A stretch of 64,000 nucleotides of DNA from Solibacillus sp. FSL W7-1436 (GCF_038007305.1 NZ_JBBOWV010000001.1:3524501-3588500); one strand, 5' to 3'. Positions 16,775 through 26,605 are shown, counted from the stretch's first letter. Notes: generated from the letters alone by a model not told the origin. A program made the numbers and translations.

Positions 16775-17821
16775 CTAATTATTTACTAATCGGTACTTAA
16801 ATACTCCATTTTGTTTTTCTGAAATGACAATATTCCGTTCTTCTAATAAATCCAGTACACTTATAATTTCAAACAAAAATGTAATTACAGCTTTCTCATA
16901 CCTTCCCCGGTACATGTCTTGTATAATTTCAATTCCGGTTGCAGCACCATTTGCTTTTTTTAGTGTATTGATCACACGACTTACACGATGTTCTATATTG
17001 CTTATATGTCCGTCAATTGCTCCATTTAAATCGGAAATAATCGGGCCATGTCCTGAAAAAGTAAAGTTGGCAGAAAGTTTCCTACACTTTTCTAAATTTT
17101 TTAAATATTGGATTAAGGGTTTTGCACGCTTATTTCCGGGTTTAGGTGCATCCATCCACATTCCACCATGGACCCCTTTGATAATGTGATCTCCACAAAC
17201 GAACAGTTGCTCATCTGCGCAATAAAAAGAAATATGATCCTGTGAATGACCTAACGTTTCTATAACTTGAAATGAGGGTAAACCCGGTACCATGTCTCCC
17301 TCCTCTAGTACCTCATGAACAGATGCATTTTGGAAGTAATCCCGGTGTCCCTTTCGAAACGCTGACTTGATAGCCATATCTTCTGTTAAACCAAATTCTA
17401 TGAATAAGTTGTGAAAAAATTCAGAGCTCCATTCTATATAGCTTTCATCCTTTAAAATCATTTCAGTATCTTTATGCGCAAAAATCTTAATAGTAGGATT
17501 CTTCTCTAAAATCCAGTCGACAAGACCTGTATGATCATTATGGTGATGTGTTAATACAATTTGTTCAAGATCGGTTATTTCAACACCTAGTCGATGCAGG
17601 CCATTATTGAAATCATCCCAGCCCTGTTTATTTTTTAGGCCGGCATCAATAAGGGTTAACTTCTCTCCAAACACAACATATGAATTTACCGGACCAATCG
17701 GGAAGTTGGTTGTTAACTCTATTTTTTCTATCCTTTGCAAAGTACTCATTCCTTCTTTTATCGGAATTTTTCTCACATACCTTCCATGTGACGATATATT
17801 TTTAACACAAATAGTATCCAA
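16775..17821 (-). CDS. MBL-fold metallo-hydrolase
   Basis: This protein of about 320-348 residues has the metallo-beta-lactamase zinc motif HHHNDHTG near residue 115, later metal ligands in GHSQDH and CGDH, and a C-terminal winged-helix-like region as in the LACTB2/RNase-Z-like group. Members hydrolyse thioesters, lactones or phosphoesters; in this cluster a thioesterase or lactonase role is plausible but unproven. Three starts are possible (TTG 17821, GTG 17776, ATG 17749). Homologues begin near the last, so the first 24 residues may not be translated. It follows the binding protein gene by 21 bp. Confidence 0.8.
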   Translation of the reverse strand: MDTICVKNISSHGRYVRKIPIKEGMSTLQRIEKIELTTNFPIGPVNSYVVFGEKLTLIDAGLKNKQGWDDFNNGLHRLGVEITDLEQIVLTHHHNDHTGLVDWILEKNPTIKIFAHKDTEMILKDESYIEWSSEFFHNLFIEFGLTEDMAIKSAFRKGHRDYFQNASVHEVLEEGDMVPGLPSFQVIETLGHSQDHISFYCADEQLFVCGDHIIKGVHGGMWMDAPKPGNKRAKPLIQYLKNLEKCRKLSANFTFSGHGPIISDLNGAIDGHISNIEHRVSRVINTLKKANGAATGIEIIQDMYRGRYEKAVITFLFEIISVLDLLEERNIVISEKQNGVFKYRLVNN

Positions 17822-17842
17822 CCTTCTAAAATGATTAATATG

Positions 17843-19465
17843 TTATTTATCCAACCAAATATCTTTTAAATAGCCGTATCCGTAGGAAGCATGTGGATAT
17901 GAATCTCTGACATAAGGCTGTATCGGAGTCTTCGTATAATAAGTAGTGATTGGAATTGGATTGACTACATTTTCTAAAACATAGCGTTGAATATCATAGA
18001 CATATTTTTTTCTTTCCTCTACATCCAGTATTGTTCTCTGTTCATCAAGCATTTTGTCTAATTCAGGGTCACTGATGTTATACCAGTTTCTGGAACCATT
18101 TGTGTGTAGTTGTGTACGAAGCCATTCATCCGGCTCCTGGAAATATGTTTGGTAGCCTACACCCATGTCATAATCGACATTCGGCCATTTTTCCGAAAAG
18201 TAAGCAGCATATTCAACCAACTCTATTTCGACATTAATACCCACGTTTCTTAAATCTTCCGCAACCCATTGTGCGACACGTACAAGTTGTTCTCCGTAGC
18301 CATTTGTTACCATCATGGTCGTATCAAAACCATTTGGATACCCAGCCTCTGCCAGTAGCTTTTTTGCCTCTTCTGGGTTATATGATAATAATTTTTCTCT
18401 CTCTTCTAAAGGTAAGGCCCAATCACCTAATGAAGGATTGACTGGTCCACTCGTTTCACCGCCGCCGTAGATAGCCTTAACCATTGATTTTCGGTCAACA
18501 GCCATACTAATGGCTTTCCGTACCCGTAAATCCGTAAAAGGTTCTCTTTCCATATTCATATACAACTGTTCCTGCGTAGCAAACAGAGCTTCAAAAATTT
18601 TGATATTTGGATTTGTTTTTTGTAATTGTGTTATTTCTTCAGGGGATAGTCCACCTATAGAATCTGCCTGACCTGTACGAAATGCTGCTATCCGTGAGCC
18701 CTGTTCCGGTACGACTTTATAAATAATTTCATCTAAATACGGTTTGCCTTCTTCATAATAATTCGGATTTTTTTTGTAAGTAGCCTGCACGTTATCTTCC
18801 CATTTTTCTAACACAAATGGACCTGTTCCAATGGCGTCAGTTGCTAAATCAACTTTCCCATCAATCGCTTCCTTAGGTAAAATCCACATGAAATGGTTTG
18901 CCATGAAATTTAAAAACGGAGCAAATGGCTGTTTTAATGTAAAGACTACTGTTTGATCATCTTGCGCCACGATACTTTCTACTACAGATAATAATGCTGC
19001 TTGATGACCAGGCAAATTGATGATTCTTTCCATTGTCGATACAACGTCCTCTGCCGTTAACTGTCTGCCATTTACCGGCTCTACATCATGCCAATATGCC
19101 TCTCGAAGATGGAACGTATAAGTCTTTCCATCATCAGATACTTCCCAACGCTCTGCAAGATCCGGCACAACATTATAATCTGTATAAGCAGCATCCGGTC
19201 CTGTTTCATAAGTAACTAGCTTGTTATAAACTAATCCTGCAAGCATATGTGTATAAATTGATGACTGACGATGAGGATCGAGCATATCAGGATCTGCAGG
19301 TGTAAGAATGGTATAGGTTCCACCACTTTTCGGTGCGGTTGACCCACCTCCATCATTGTCATCTGGCTTTTCATCTGATGATTCGTTAGCGGAGCAAGCA
19401 CTAATTACTAGTACTAATAATCCTAAAACGAACACATAGATTATGGATTTCAGTTTTTTATCCAT
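17843..19465 (-). CDS. Opp/Dpp-type ABC transporter substrate-binding lipoprotein
   Basis: This 540-residue extracellular lipoprotein has a signal peptide with lipobox VISAC (Cys about 24), then a glycine/serine-rich linker and a family 5 solute-binding domain (DMLDPHRQSS near the start, typical TYTFHLREAYWHD). It captures ligand for the two permeases upstream. Family 5 proteins bind peptides, nickel, sugars or opines. Because the neighbours are acyl-CoA enzymes, the ligand here may be a non-peptide carbon source. The ATG at 19465 follows AGGAGG. Confidence 0.92.
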   Translation of the reverse strand: MDKKLKSIIYVFVLGLLVLVISACSANESSDEKPDDNDGGGSTAPKSGGTYTILTPADPDMLDPHRQSSIYTHMLAGLVYNKLVTYETGPDAAYTDYNVVPDLAERWEVSDDGKTYTFHLREAYWHDVEPVNGRQLTAEDVVSTMERIINLPGHQAALLSVVESIVAQDDQTVVFTLKQPFAPFLNFMANHFMWILPKEAIDGKVDLATDAIGTGPFVLEKWEDNVQATYKKNPNYYEEGKPYLDEIIYKVVPEQGSRIAAFRTGQADSIGGLSPEEITQLQKTNPNIKIFEALFATQEQLYMNMEREPFTDLRVRKAISMAVDRKSMVKAIYGGGETSGPVNPSLGDWALPLEEREKLLSYNPEEAKKLLAEAGYPNGFDTTMMVTNGYGEQLVRVAQWVAEDLRNVGINVEIELVEYAAYFSEKWPNVDYDMGVGYQTYFQEPDEWLRTQLHTNGSRNWYNISDPELDKMLDEQRTILDVEERKKYVYDIQRYVLENVVNPIPITTYYTKTPIQPYVRDSYPHASYGYGYLKDIWLDK

Positions 19466-19502
19466 AAGTATTTCCTCCTAAGGGAAAATTGTTATTAACT
19501 GC

Positions 19503-20408
19503 CTAAGACATTTTAGGATCAAGGAAATCCCGAAGTGCATCTCCAAATAAGTTAAATGCCAAAACTAGTATACATAAGGCTAAACCAGGGAAAAGCACGA
19601 GCCATGGTGCACTTTCCATGTATCTACTCGCATCACTCAACATTAACCCCCAGGATGGATTCGGTGGTGGAGTTCCTATTCCAAGAAAACTAAGTGATGC
19701 TTCAGCAATAATTGTTTGACCAAAAGCAAGACTTGCCATGACAATGATTGGTGCCATCATATTCGGCAATCCATGTCTCATAATGATTCGAAATGAACCT
19801 GCACCGACCGAACGAGACGCTTCTACATAATTAGATTCACGGATTCTCATCATTTCCCCTCGAACAATCCTAGCAAAACGAGGTATCTCGATAATCACCA
19901 AAGCTATAATTACATTCTGGATGGCAGGTCCCAATAAAGCCGCAATAAACAAAGCAAGAATTAAAGCTGGAATTGACATAATTGCATCCATTATTCTTTG
20001 AATTACTAAATCGATTACCCCACCAAAATATCCAGAAATCATTCCAATTAATGTTCCTAATACAATTGAAATAACAACTGTTACAATTCCAACAAGTAAC
20101 GATATTTGTGAACCAAAAATTAGACGACTAAACACATCACGTCCTAAATCATCAGTGCCCATCACATGTTGTGAGTTTGGTGCTGCCAAAAATGCTGTAC
20201 GATCTTGACTAATTGGGTCAAACGGTGCAATGAAAGGTGCAAATACAGCGACGGCGAAAACTAAAAGAATAATTAAAAGAGATATAAAGCCAATTTTTTG
20301 TGTTTGAATAAAGCGTTTACAATCCTCTTTAAATTTTTTCAAGTGTATGTTCCTGCTCGCCTTTATACTCTCTTTTGGCAACTCAGAGTCTATTTGTATT
20401 TGAGACAA
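19503..20408 (-). CDS. ABC transporter permease, DppC/OppC type
   Basis: This permease of about 301 residues has a cytoplasmic N-terminus, a first helix (IGFISLLIILLVFAVAVFAPF), the typical FDPISQDRTAFLAAPNSQH periplasmic stretch, and the EAA-loop region EASRSVGAGSFRIIMRHGLPN. It pairs with the DppB-like permease to form the channel. Start TTG 20408 was chosen over TTG 20435 because AAGGAAG lies at good spacing in front of it. It is in the importer operon. Confidence 0.9.
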   Translation of the reverse strand: MSQIQIDSELPKESIKASRNIHLKKFKEDCKRFIQTQKIGFISLLIILLVFAVAVFAPFIAPFDPISQDRTAFLAAPNSQHVMGTDDLGRDVFSRLIFGSQISLLVGIVTVVISIVLGTLIGMISGYFGGVIDLVIQRIMDAIMSIPALILALFIAALLGPAIQNVIIALVIIEIPRFARIVRGEMMRIRESNYVEASRSVGAGSFRIIMRHGLPNMMAPIIVMASLAFGQTIIAEASLSFLGIGTPPPNPSWGLMLSDASRYMESAPWLVLFPGLALCILVLAFNLFGDALRDFLDPKMS

Positions 20409-20452
20409 ATGAATCACTTCCTTTTCTTGAAACAAGAATATTGAGGCATTTT

Positions 20453-21400
20453 TTATTTAGTTCTAATTCGTGGATCTACCCAACCGTACATCACATCCAC
20501 TATTAAATTTACTAATAAAAACATCGCTCCAAAGACCAGTACGGTTGACTGAACAACTGGATAATCTCTCACTAATACAGTTTCAAAAATCAAACTGCCT
20601 AGACCTGGGAGTGCAAAAATTGATTCCAGTACTACAGTTCCTCCAAGCAGATATCCAATTTGTAAACCAATTAAAGTAATAACCGAAATCAACGAGTTTC
20701 TAAGGGCATGTTTGAATATTACAACCGCTTCTTTCGCACCTTTTGCCCGCACCGTTCTGATAAACTCCGAATGCAGTACTTCAAGGACAGCCGATCTTGT
20801 CATACGAACAATACTGGCACTCAGTGTAATTGCTAGACAAATTGCGGGTAAGAACATTTGCTGTAGATTAACAATAGGATTTTCTGCGAATGATTGATAA
20901 CCAAGTGGTGGAATCCAATTGAAAGACAGTGATAATACAGTTAATAAGATAAGTCCCAGCCAGAAGCTTGGAATAGATAATCCTCCAATTGAAATTACTT
21001 TTAAAAAATGATCTATAAATGTATTTTGTTTAACAGCGGAAATAACTCCAATCGGAATACCGATAATGATGGCTAAAACAATTGCCATTAGCGCTAGTTG
21101 TATAGTTACGGGAAGTCTGTCTAATATAATCTGGGATACTTCCTTACCTGACCAAAGAGAACTACCCAAATCTCCTTGAAGCGCATTTTTACCCCAATCT
21201 ATTAGTTGACCGAAAACACTTTTATCTAGACCCATTTCAGCTTTCAATGCAGCCATTTGTTCAGTTGTTGCACCAGAGTTAGCCAACTGAAGGGTCACAA
21301 CGTCACCAGGTACCGCTCTCATAATGATAAAAATGAAGGTTGTCATAATTAATAGTACGAATATCCCAAAAATTAAGCGCCTAACAATATAGTCAATCAT
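20453..21400 (-). CDS. ABC transporter permease, DppB/OppB type
   Basis: This 315-residue protein has about six membrane helices, starting MIDYIVRRLIFGIFVLLI. It has the characteristic RAVPGDVV segment after helix 1 and the EAA loop RTVRAKGAKEAVVIFKHALRN. It is the second half of the importer channel. Its ATG overlaps the stop of the dual ATPase gene by 4 bp (ATGA), showing coupling. Length is normal for the family. Confidence 0.92.
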   Translation of the reverse strand: MIDYIVRRLIFGIFVLLIMTTFIFIIMRAVPGDVVTLQLANSGATTEQMAALKAEMGLDKSVFGQLIDWGKNALQGDLGSSLWSGKEVSQIILDRLPVTIQLALMAIVLAIIIGIPIGVISAVKQNTFIDHFLKVISIGGLSIPSFWLGLILLTVLSLSFNWIPPLGYQSFAENPIVNLQQMFLPAICLAITLSASIVRMTRSAVLEVLHSEFIRTVRAKGAKEAVVIFKHALRNSLISVITLIGLQIGYLLGGTVVLESIFALPGLGSLIFETVLVRDYPVVQSTVLVFGAMFLLVNLIVDVMYGWVDPRIRTK

Positions 21401-23436
21401 ATGTGTGACACCTCCTTATAGAAATGACAGGCAACAGTATGACCTTCTGTAATGTCCATTAGTTCAGGTTTTTCTATTTTACAAAGATCCATTGCAAAAG
21501 GACATCTCGTATGAAATTTACAGCCACTTGGAGGATTTGATGGACTTGGTACTTCACCACTTAGGATAATTCGATCTGGTTTAATATTCGGATTAGGATT
21601 TGGCACAGCGGAAATAAGTGCCTTTGAATATGGATGGAGCGGTTCTGTAAATAAAGTTTGTGAATCGGTCACTTCTACAATTTCTCCTAAATACATGACA
21701 GCTATTCTATCTGAAATATATTTGACTACCGTTAAATCATGAGAGATAAATAAATAAGATAACCCTAGTTTCAACTGAAGATCTTTTAATAAATTTAAAA
21801 TTTGGGCTTGAACAGAAACATCTAATGCGGACACTGCCTCATCACAAATCAGAAGTTCTGGTTCAGTTGCCAAAGCTCTTGCTATACCAATTCTTTGCCT
21901 TTGACCTCCTGAAAATTGATGAGGAAATTTATTCATATCATTTTTAGATAGTCCTACGATTTCAAGCAGCTCTCCTACCCGTTGACGCTTTGAACTTCCT
22001 TTTGCTAGATTGTGCACTTCTAATGGTTCCCCAATAATATCGAGAATGGTCATCCTCGGATTTAGAGAACTATAAGGATCTTGAAAAACAAATTGAACCC
22101 GCTTCCTCAGAACTTTTTTCTCTTTTCTATTAATATTTGATAATTGTTTTCCATCAAAACTTACTTCCCCATCCGTTGAGTCAATAAGACCTGTTATTAA
22201 TCTTCCAACAGTTGATTTACCACAGCCGGATTCACCTACAAGACCAAGAACTTCACCTTTGTGAATATTCAGTGTTACACCATCCACTGCCTTAACGTGT
22301 CCGATTGTTCTTGACAGTATTCCTTTTGTGATAGGAAAGTATTTTTTTAAGTCTGTTACTTCCAATAAATTCTTTTTACTGATTAAATGTTGATTGAGCT
22401 CAAAGACTGGCTCATTTTCTTCCGTTAAAATTGGCCCCTCCCAATTTCCTGTCAGGTTAGGATCTGCAATCCAACACTTGCTTTCTCGACCATTTGCTAA
22501 TTTAAAAAATGGTGGTTCCTCACTTTTGCACTTATCAGTAGCAAAAGGACATCTTGGATGAAATCGGCAACCAGCTGGAATTTCTGTTAAACTTGGAACA
22601 TTTCCTTTTATCGTGAGCAGTTTACGTTCTTTACTTGTATCAATTTTTGGAATACTTTTCATTAATGCTTCTGTATACGGGTGTTGAGGTTTATTAAACA
22701 AATCCTTCACATTCGACTGTTCTACAACCTGCCCCGCATAGACAACAACTACTTTATCCGCCATTTCCGCTACAACACCTAAATCATGTGTAACAAGGAT
22801 AATCGCTGTTCCAAACTGGGTTTGCAAATCTTTCAGTAATTGCAGAATCTGTGCCTGGACAGTCACATCAAGAGCTGTTGTAGGTTCATCTGCAATAATT
22901 AAACTAGGTCTGCATGCAAGAGCTATGGCAATCATTACTCTTTGTCTTTGACCACCCGATAATTGATGTGGGTAGGCATTAATACGGCTCTCAGGGTCCG
23001 GAAGTCCAACTAACCTTAATAGTTCTAGTGCTCGTTCCTGCAATTCATTTTTACTAAGTGTTTCATGAATTTTAATCGTTTCGGTAATCTGATCACCGAT
23101 TGTGTATACAGGGTCTAAGCATGTCATCGGATCCTGAAAAATCATGGCAATTTCATTTCCTCGAATTTTTCGAATTTCATCATTACTTATATCTTTTAAA
23201 TTTAAATTATTAAACAGGATTTTCCCGGAAGTAACTTCTCCATTACTATCCAACAAACGTAAAATTGAAAGTGCCGATACGCTTTTACCAGAACCTGATT
23301 CACCTACGATTGCAACTGTTTCACCTTTAGCAATATTAAATGAAATACCATCAACAGCTTCTAGGTTACCTTTTCTTGTCTTAAAAACCGTCTGCATTTC
23401 CTCTACTTGGAGTAGTGTGTCATTTTTTCCTGTCAT
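21397..23436 (-). CDS. Fused dual ABC ATPase (DppD-DppF type)
   Basis: This protein of about 679 residues contains two complete ABC ATPase domains joined head to tail. The first has GESGSGKS, LSGGQRQRVMIAIAL and IIADEPTTALD; the second has GESGCGKS, FSGGQRQRIGIARAL and LICDEAVSALD. Each ends with the cysteine-containing C-terminal region (CRFHPRCPFA and CKFHTRCPFA) that often binds an iron-sulfur cluster in this family. One polypeptide thus replaces the usual OppD/OppF pair. Start ATG 23436 follows AAAGGAGG; an upstream TTG would include that site. Confidence 0.92.
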   Translation of the reverse strand: MTGKNDTLLQVEEMQTVFKTRKGNLEAVDGISFNIAKGETVAIVGESGSGKSVSALSILRLLDSNGEVTSGKILFNNLNLKDISNDEIRKIRGNEIAMIFQDPMTCLDPVYTIGDQITETIKIHETLSKNELQERALELLRLVGLPDPESRINAYPHQLSGGQRQRVMIAIALACRPSLIIADEPTTALDVTVQAQILQLLKDLQTQFGTAIILVTHDLGVVAEMADKVVVVYAGQVVEQSNVKDLFNKPQHPYTEALMKSIPKIDTSKERKLLTIKGNVPSLTEIPAGCRFHPRCPFATDKCKSEEPPFFKLANGRESKCWIADPNLTGNWEGPILTEENEPVFELNQHLISKKNLLEVTDLKKYFPITKGILSRTIGHVKAVDGVTLNIHKGEVLGLVGESGCGKSTVGRLITGLIDSTDGEVSFDGKQLSNINRKEKKVLRKRVQFVFQDPYSSLNPRMTILDIIGEPLEVHNLAKGSSKRQRVGELLEIVGLSKNDMNKFPHQFSGGQRQRIGIARALATEPELLICDEAVSALDVSVQAQILNLLKDLQLKLGLSYLFISHDLTVVKYISDRIAVMYLGEIVEVTDSQTLFTEPLHPYSKALISAVPNPNPNIKPDRIILSGEVPSPSNPPSGCKFHTRCPFAMDLCKIEKPELMDITEGHTVACHFYKEVSHI

Positions 23437-23468
23437 TCGAATGCCTCCTTTCAATTAAACTACTTATA

Positions 23469-25016
23469 TTAATCTAATATCAGGTTAGCAAATTGTTCTC
23501 TCAGCTTAATTTTCATGATTTTCCCAACACCATTTTTCGGAAGTTCCTGAATGAATTCAATATGACGAGGTGTCTTATATTTAGCTAAATTTTGTTGGCA
23601 GTATCCGATTAATTCACTAGCACTTACTTCTGCATCGGGCTTTTTCACAATACAAGCAACAATTTCTTCACTCATTTTTTCGGAAGGAACACCAATCACC
23701 GCAGCTTCCAAAACAGCTTCATGTTTAACTAGCAATTCCTCTAAATCCCTCGGATAAATATTAAATCCGCCTCGAATAATTAAATCCTTTTTACGATCTA
23801 CAATGTACAGATAGCCTTCATCATCCACTTTTGCCATATCCCCTGTATGAAGCCATCCATTTTGTAGTGCCTTTTTTGTTTCTTCTTCATTTTTAAAATA
23901 ACCAGGCGTTACATTATCGCCTTGTACTAATAATTCGCCGACATCCCCAACTGGTACTTCATCCCCATCTTCATCCACGATTTTAATGTTTACACCTGGC
24001 ATTGGTACTCCTACAGAACCTTCTTTAATCGGCATATCATTACGTTGTGTAGCAACTCCTGGCGATGCTTCAGAAAGTCCATACGCATCTCTTACCTCAG
24101 CCCCAAATTTTTCTTTAAACTTATGACGTAAGCTAACTGCTAGTGCAGCAGCCCCCGATCCAACTGTTTCTAAACTAGATAAGTCATATTTATAGGCATT
24201 CGGATGATAATACATCGCATGCACCATAGCCGGGACAGCAGCAAAGGATTTCACTTTAAATTTTTCAATAACCTTAAATACCTCTTCGGCATCGAATTTA
24301 TCAAAAATAACAACTGAGCTACCTAGCAAAAACATACTGTTCATAATGCCAAAACCATAAATATGGGCTAGAGGAAGTACACCTAGAGTAGTACTTCTTA
24401 TTTCGTCCTCCGCTCTAAGTTTTAATCCTGACATTGAATTTGAGTAGAGATTTCTATGCGTTAACATAACTCCCTTCGGTATACCTGTAGTGCCGGATGT
24501 ATAAAGGATGACGGCAACATCTGATTCTTTTAACTCTAAAGGAGTATTTTCATAAACTGATATATTAGAAAGGGCTTTTTTCCATTCAATGATTTGAAAC
24601 TCTTCCTGTATATCTTCCTCTCTTGGTTGATCAATGCAAATAATCTTCGGTTTAACAGATAAATCACTGGATGCATTTTTTAATTTTTGCAATAGAACAG
24701 ATGATGTAATAATAACTTTTGCTTCAGAATTCTTTAAAATAAAGTTGATTTCATTTTCATGTAAAAGATACATAGCTGGTACAATGATGCCACCAACTCC
24801 TAATACTCCTTGGTAAGAGAAAATAACTTCGGGACAATTTGGCATACAAATTAACACCCGATCTCCTTTTTCCACTCCGAGAGAATGGACAAGACTAGAA
24901 ACTTTCTTACAAATAATTTCCGTTTCAGTATTTGTATAAGTTTTATCATAGAAATACAGAAGGTTATACTCACCAAAATTCTCAATATTTCCACCCAATA
25001 ATTCAGTTAGTAACAT
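23469..25016 (-). CDS. AMP-forming acyl-CoA ligase
   Basis: This 515-residue adenylate-forming enzyme has the P-loop YTSGTTGIPKGV near residue 170, YGLSEASP, and the conserved TGD in HTGDMAKVDDEG. The hinge is DRKKDLIIRGGFN and the catalytic lysine region is PKNGVGKIMK at the end. It activates a carboxylic acid with ATP and CoA to give acyl-CoA, the entry step of the pathway in this cluster. Chain length or aromatic specificity cannot be read by eye. The ATG at 25016 follows TAGGAGGG. A cre-like site lies about 50 bp upstream, suggesting CcpA repression. Confidence 0.9.
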   Translation of the reverse strand: MLLTELLGGNIENFGEYNLLYFYDKTYTNTETEIICKKVSSLVHSLGVEKGDRVLICMPNCPEVIFSYQGVLGVGGIIVPAMYLLHENEINFILKNSEAKVIITSSVLLQKLKNASSDLSVKPKIICIDQPREEDIQEEFQIIEWKKALSNISVYENTPLELKESDVAVILYTSGTTGIPKGVMLTHRNLYSNSMSGLKLRAEDEIRSTTLGVLPLAHIYGFGIMNSMFLLGSSVVIFDKFDAEEVFKVIEKFKVKSFAAVPAMVHAMYYHPNAYKYDLSSLETVGSGAAALAVSLRHKFKEKFGAEVRDAYGLSEASPGVATQRNDMPIKEGSVGVPMPGVNIKIVDEDGDEVPVGDVGELLVQGDNVTPGYFKNEEETKKALQNGWLHTGDMAKVDDEGYLYIVDRKKDLIIRGGFNIYPRDLEELLVKHEAVLEAAVIGVPSEKMSEEIVACIVKKPDAEVSASELIGYCQQNLAKYKTPRHIEFIQELPKNGVGKIMKIKLREQFANLILD

Positions 25017-25062
25017 GTTACCCTCCTAACTTTTATTTACTATTTTCATAGTATTTTTCGCA

Positions 25063-25076
25063 TTAAAGCGCTTACA
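25063..25076 (-). promoter_or_regulatory. cre site (CcpA) before the acyl-CoA ligase
   Basis: The minus strand reads TGTAAGCGCTTTAA, matching the CcpA consensus TGWNANCGNTNWCA except at the last positions. It lies 47 bp upstream of the ligase start and downstream of the MFS gene. It is expected to repress the ligase-importer operon during growth on preferred sugars. Confidence 0.6.
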
Positions 25077-25097
25077 TTTTAAGACCAATAGTTCCGA

Positions 25098-26312
25098 TTA
25101 TGAGTTACTAGTATCTTTGTGTAGAGATATTTCAATTTTTTGTTGGTAAGTTATCAAAAATGCAATACCTAATAGAATTACTGTTATGACAGCAGAAGTT
25201 ATAAATGGAGCCGATACGAGATATATGAATACCCAGCCCCCCCAAAGAGGTCCAAGTATTCTCCCTAAACTATCCATTGATTCTTGGAGGCCTAATGTAA
25301 TACCTCGCCCCATCTCAGTACGTTTTGATAACATCGCTATAGTAGTCGGCCGAACCAATGATTGCCCAAAACCAGTAAAAACACATCCTAAAATTGCTAC
25401 CCATATTAATGGCGCAAAACTAATTAAACAATAGCCAATTGCCGTAAAGGATAAGCCAATTTTTGTAATCGTATCTTCATCCCATAATTCATAACATTTT
25501 TTTAGTAAAAAGAATTGTACCAAGACAGAAGTTCCAGCTTGTGCGCTAAAGGCCATACTTACAAAGATTGGGGTAGCTTCAAATTTTGCTATTAGATAAT
25601 ATCCAAGTAGACCGAAAAAACTCGAAGCTGCAATGGACAATCCAAGTATGATCATATAATGATTCCAATATCCGTTTTTCGTAACCATTGTAATAGATTT
25701 CCAAAAGGAAACTGTTTCATTATTGCCTGCAAAAGTATTCTGAGTTTCTTTATTATCATTATTTATCGAATCTCGGATGTAAAAATGGGCAAAAGGTAGA
25801 GTTATTAAAGCTAGTGATCCTGCAATAATAAAAGGTACTACGACTCCAAAGGGAGAAAATAACCCTCCAATAGCTGGACCACACAAAAAGCCAAGTCCAT
25901 TCACTGCTCCCATTTTCGCGATGGTTTGATTTCTAAACTCTTTTCTAGTGTGATCAGCTACCATCGAAAAAGCTGCAGTTTGAGTACCAGACGATATTGC
26001 TGCACCAATTAATCGAACTAAAAGCAATTGCCAATAATTTTGAGCCAAAATTAGTAAAAGGAAAGCTACACCAAAGCCAAATACGCCAATCATTAGAACG
26101 GGTTTTCTCCCTATTTTGTCAGCTAAACGACCCCATATCGGTGCAGTAATTAACTGGGAAACTGCCCAAATTATGATTAACGATGACATTTGAACTGATG
26201 AAAGCCCCAAATCATCTGCTAAGAATGGTAATGTAGGAAGTACTATTCCATAACCTGTCATCGTTAAAAACATTATGAATCCTAGTAGAAAGAACGCCTT
26301 CCTTTCCATCAT
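25098..26312 (-). CDS. MFS transporter
   Basis: This 404-residue major facilitator protein has about 12 membrane helices. Motif A GRLADKIGRKPVL lies between helices 2 and 3, and there is a related half-motif in the second half. The opening (FFLLGFIMFLTMTGYGIVLPTLPF) resembles drug/H+ antiporters of the DHA1 family. In this cluster it may export an inhibitory acid or take up substrate; neither is shown. The start is one of two adjacent ATG codons at 26312/26309. A promoter with two palindromic operators lies about 250 bp upstream. Confidence 0.85.
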   Translation of the reverse strand: MMERKAFFLLGFIMFLTMTGYGIVLPTLPFLADDLGLSSVQMSSLIIIWAVSQLITAPIWGRLADKIGRKPVLMIGVFGFGVAFLLLILAQNYWQLLLVRLIGAAISSGTQTAAFSMVADHTRKEFRNQTIAKMGAVNGLGFLCGPAIGGLFSPFGVVVPFIIAGSLALITLPFAHFYIRDSINNDNKETQNTFAGNNETVSFWKSITMVTKNGYWNHYMIILGLSIAASSFFGLLGYYLIAKFEATPIFVSMAFSAQAGTSVLVQFFLLKKCYELWDEDTITKIGLSFTAIGYCLISFAPLIWVAILGCVFTGFGQSLVRPTTIAMLSKRTEMGRGITLGLQESMDSLGRILGPLWGGWVFIYLVSAPFITSAVITVILLGIAFLITYQQKIEISLHKDTSNS

Positions 26313-26342
26313 CTATATTCATCTTCTTTCAATTTAATTGAA

Positions 26343-26453
26343 AAGCGGGGAACGCTCGCTTAGCCCTGACACAAGTTGGAGACTCTGACATGGAGGCGGT
26401 TTTGCCTCCATCGGAAGAGCCGAAGCGCAAGGCGGTGCTGGCATTTACTTTAA
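26343..26453. repeat. GC-rich dispersed-type intergenic element
   Basis: The block is much richer in G and C than its surroundings and contains a perfect hairpin, ATGGAGGC (26390-26397) with GCCTCCAT (26404-26411). It has no coding frame. Its composition is that of a short dispersed element of the kind scattered in Bacillales genomes. Only one copy is in this window, so the repeat status is inferred. Confidence 0.4.
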
Positions 26454-26553
26454 TCTGAAAATATAGTAATGATAATTGTTATTCTACCCACACTATTTCG
26501 GATTAAATTTTTGATTTGGCAAACTAACTATTCATCTAGAACCACACTTATTA

Positions 26554-26605
26554 ACTAACCGGTTAGTATTACTACCGCATAATAACTGACTAGTTAGTAT
26601 GTTAA
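26554..26605 (-). promoter_or_regulatory. Promoter with two palindromic operators before the MFS gene
   Basis: ACTAACCGGTTAGT (26554-26567) is a perfect 14-bp palindrome and ACTGACTAGTTAGT (26585-26598) is a near copy, with centres 31 bp apart, about three helical turns. On the minus strand a -35-like TTAACA (26600-26605) and -10-like TATTAT (26579-26584) flank the second palindrome with a short 15-base spacer. The cluster's TetR protein is the likely ligand. Confidence 0.55.
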
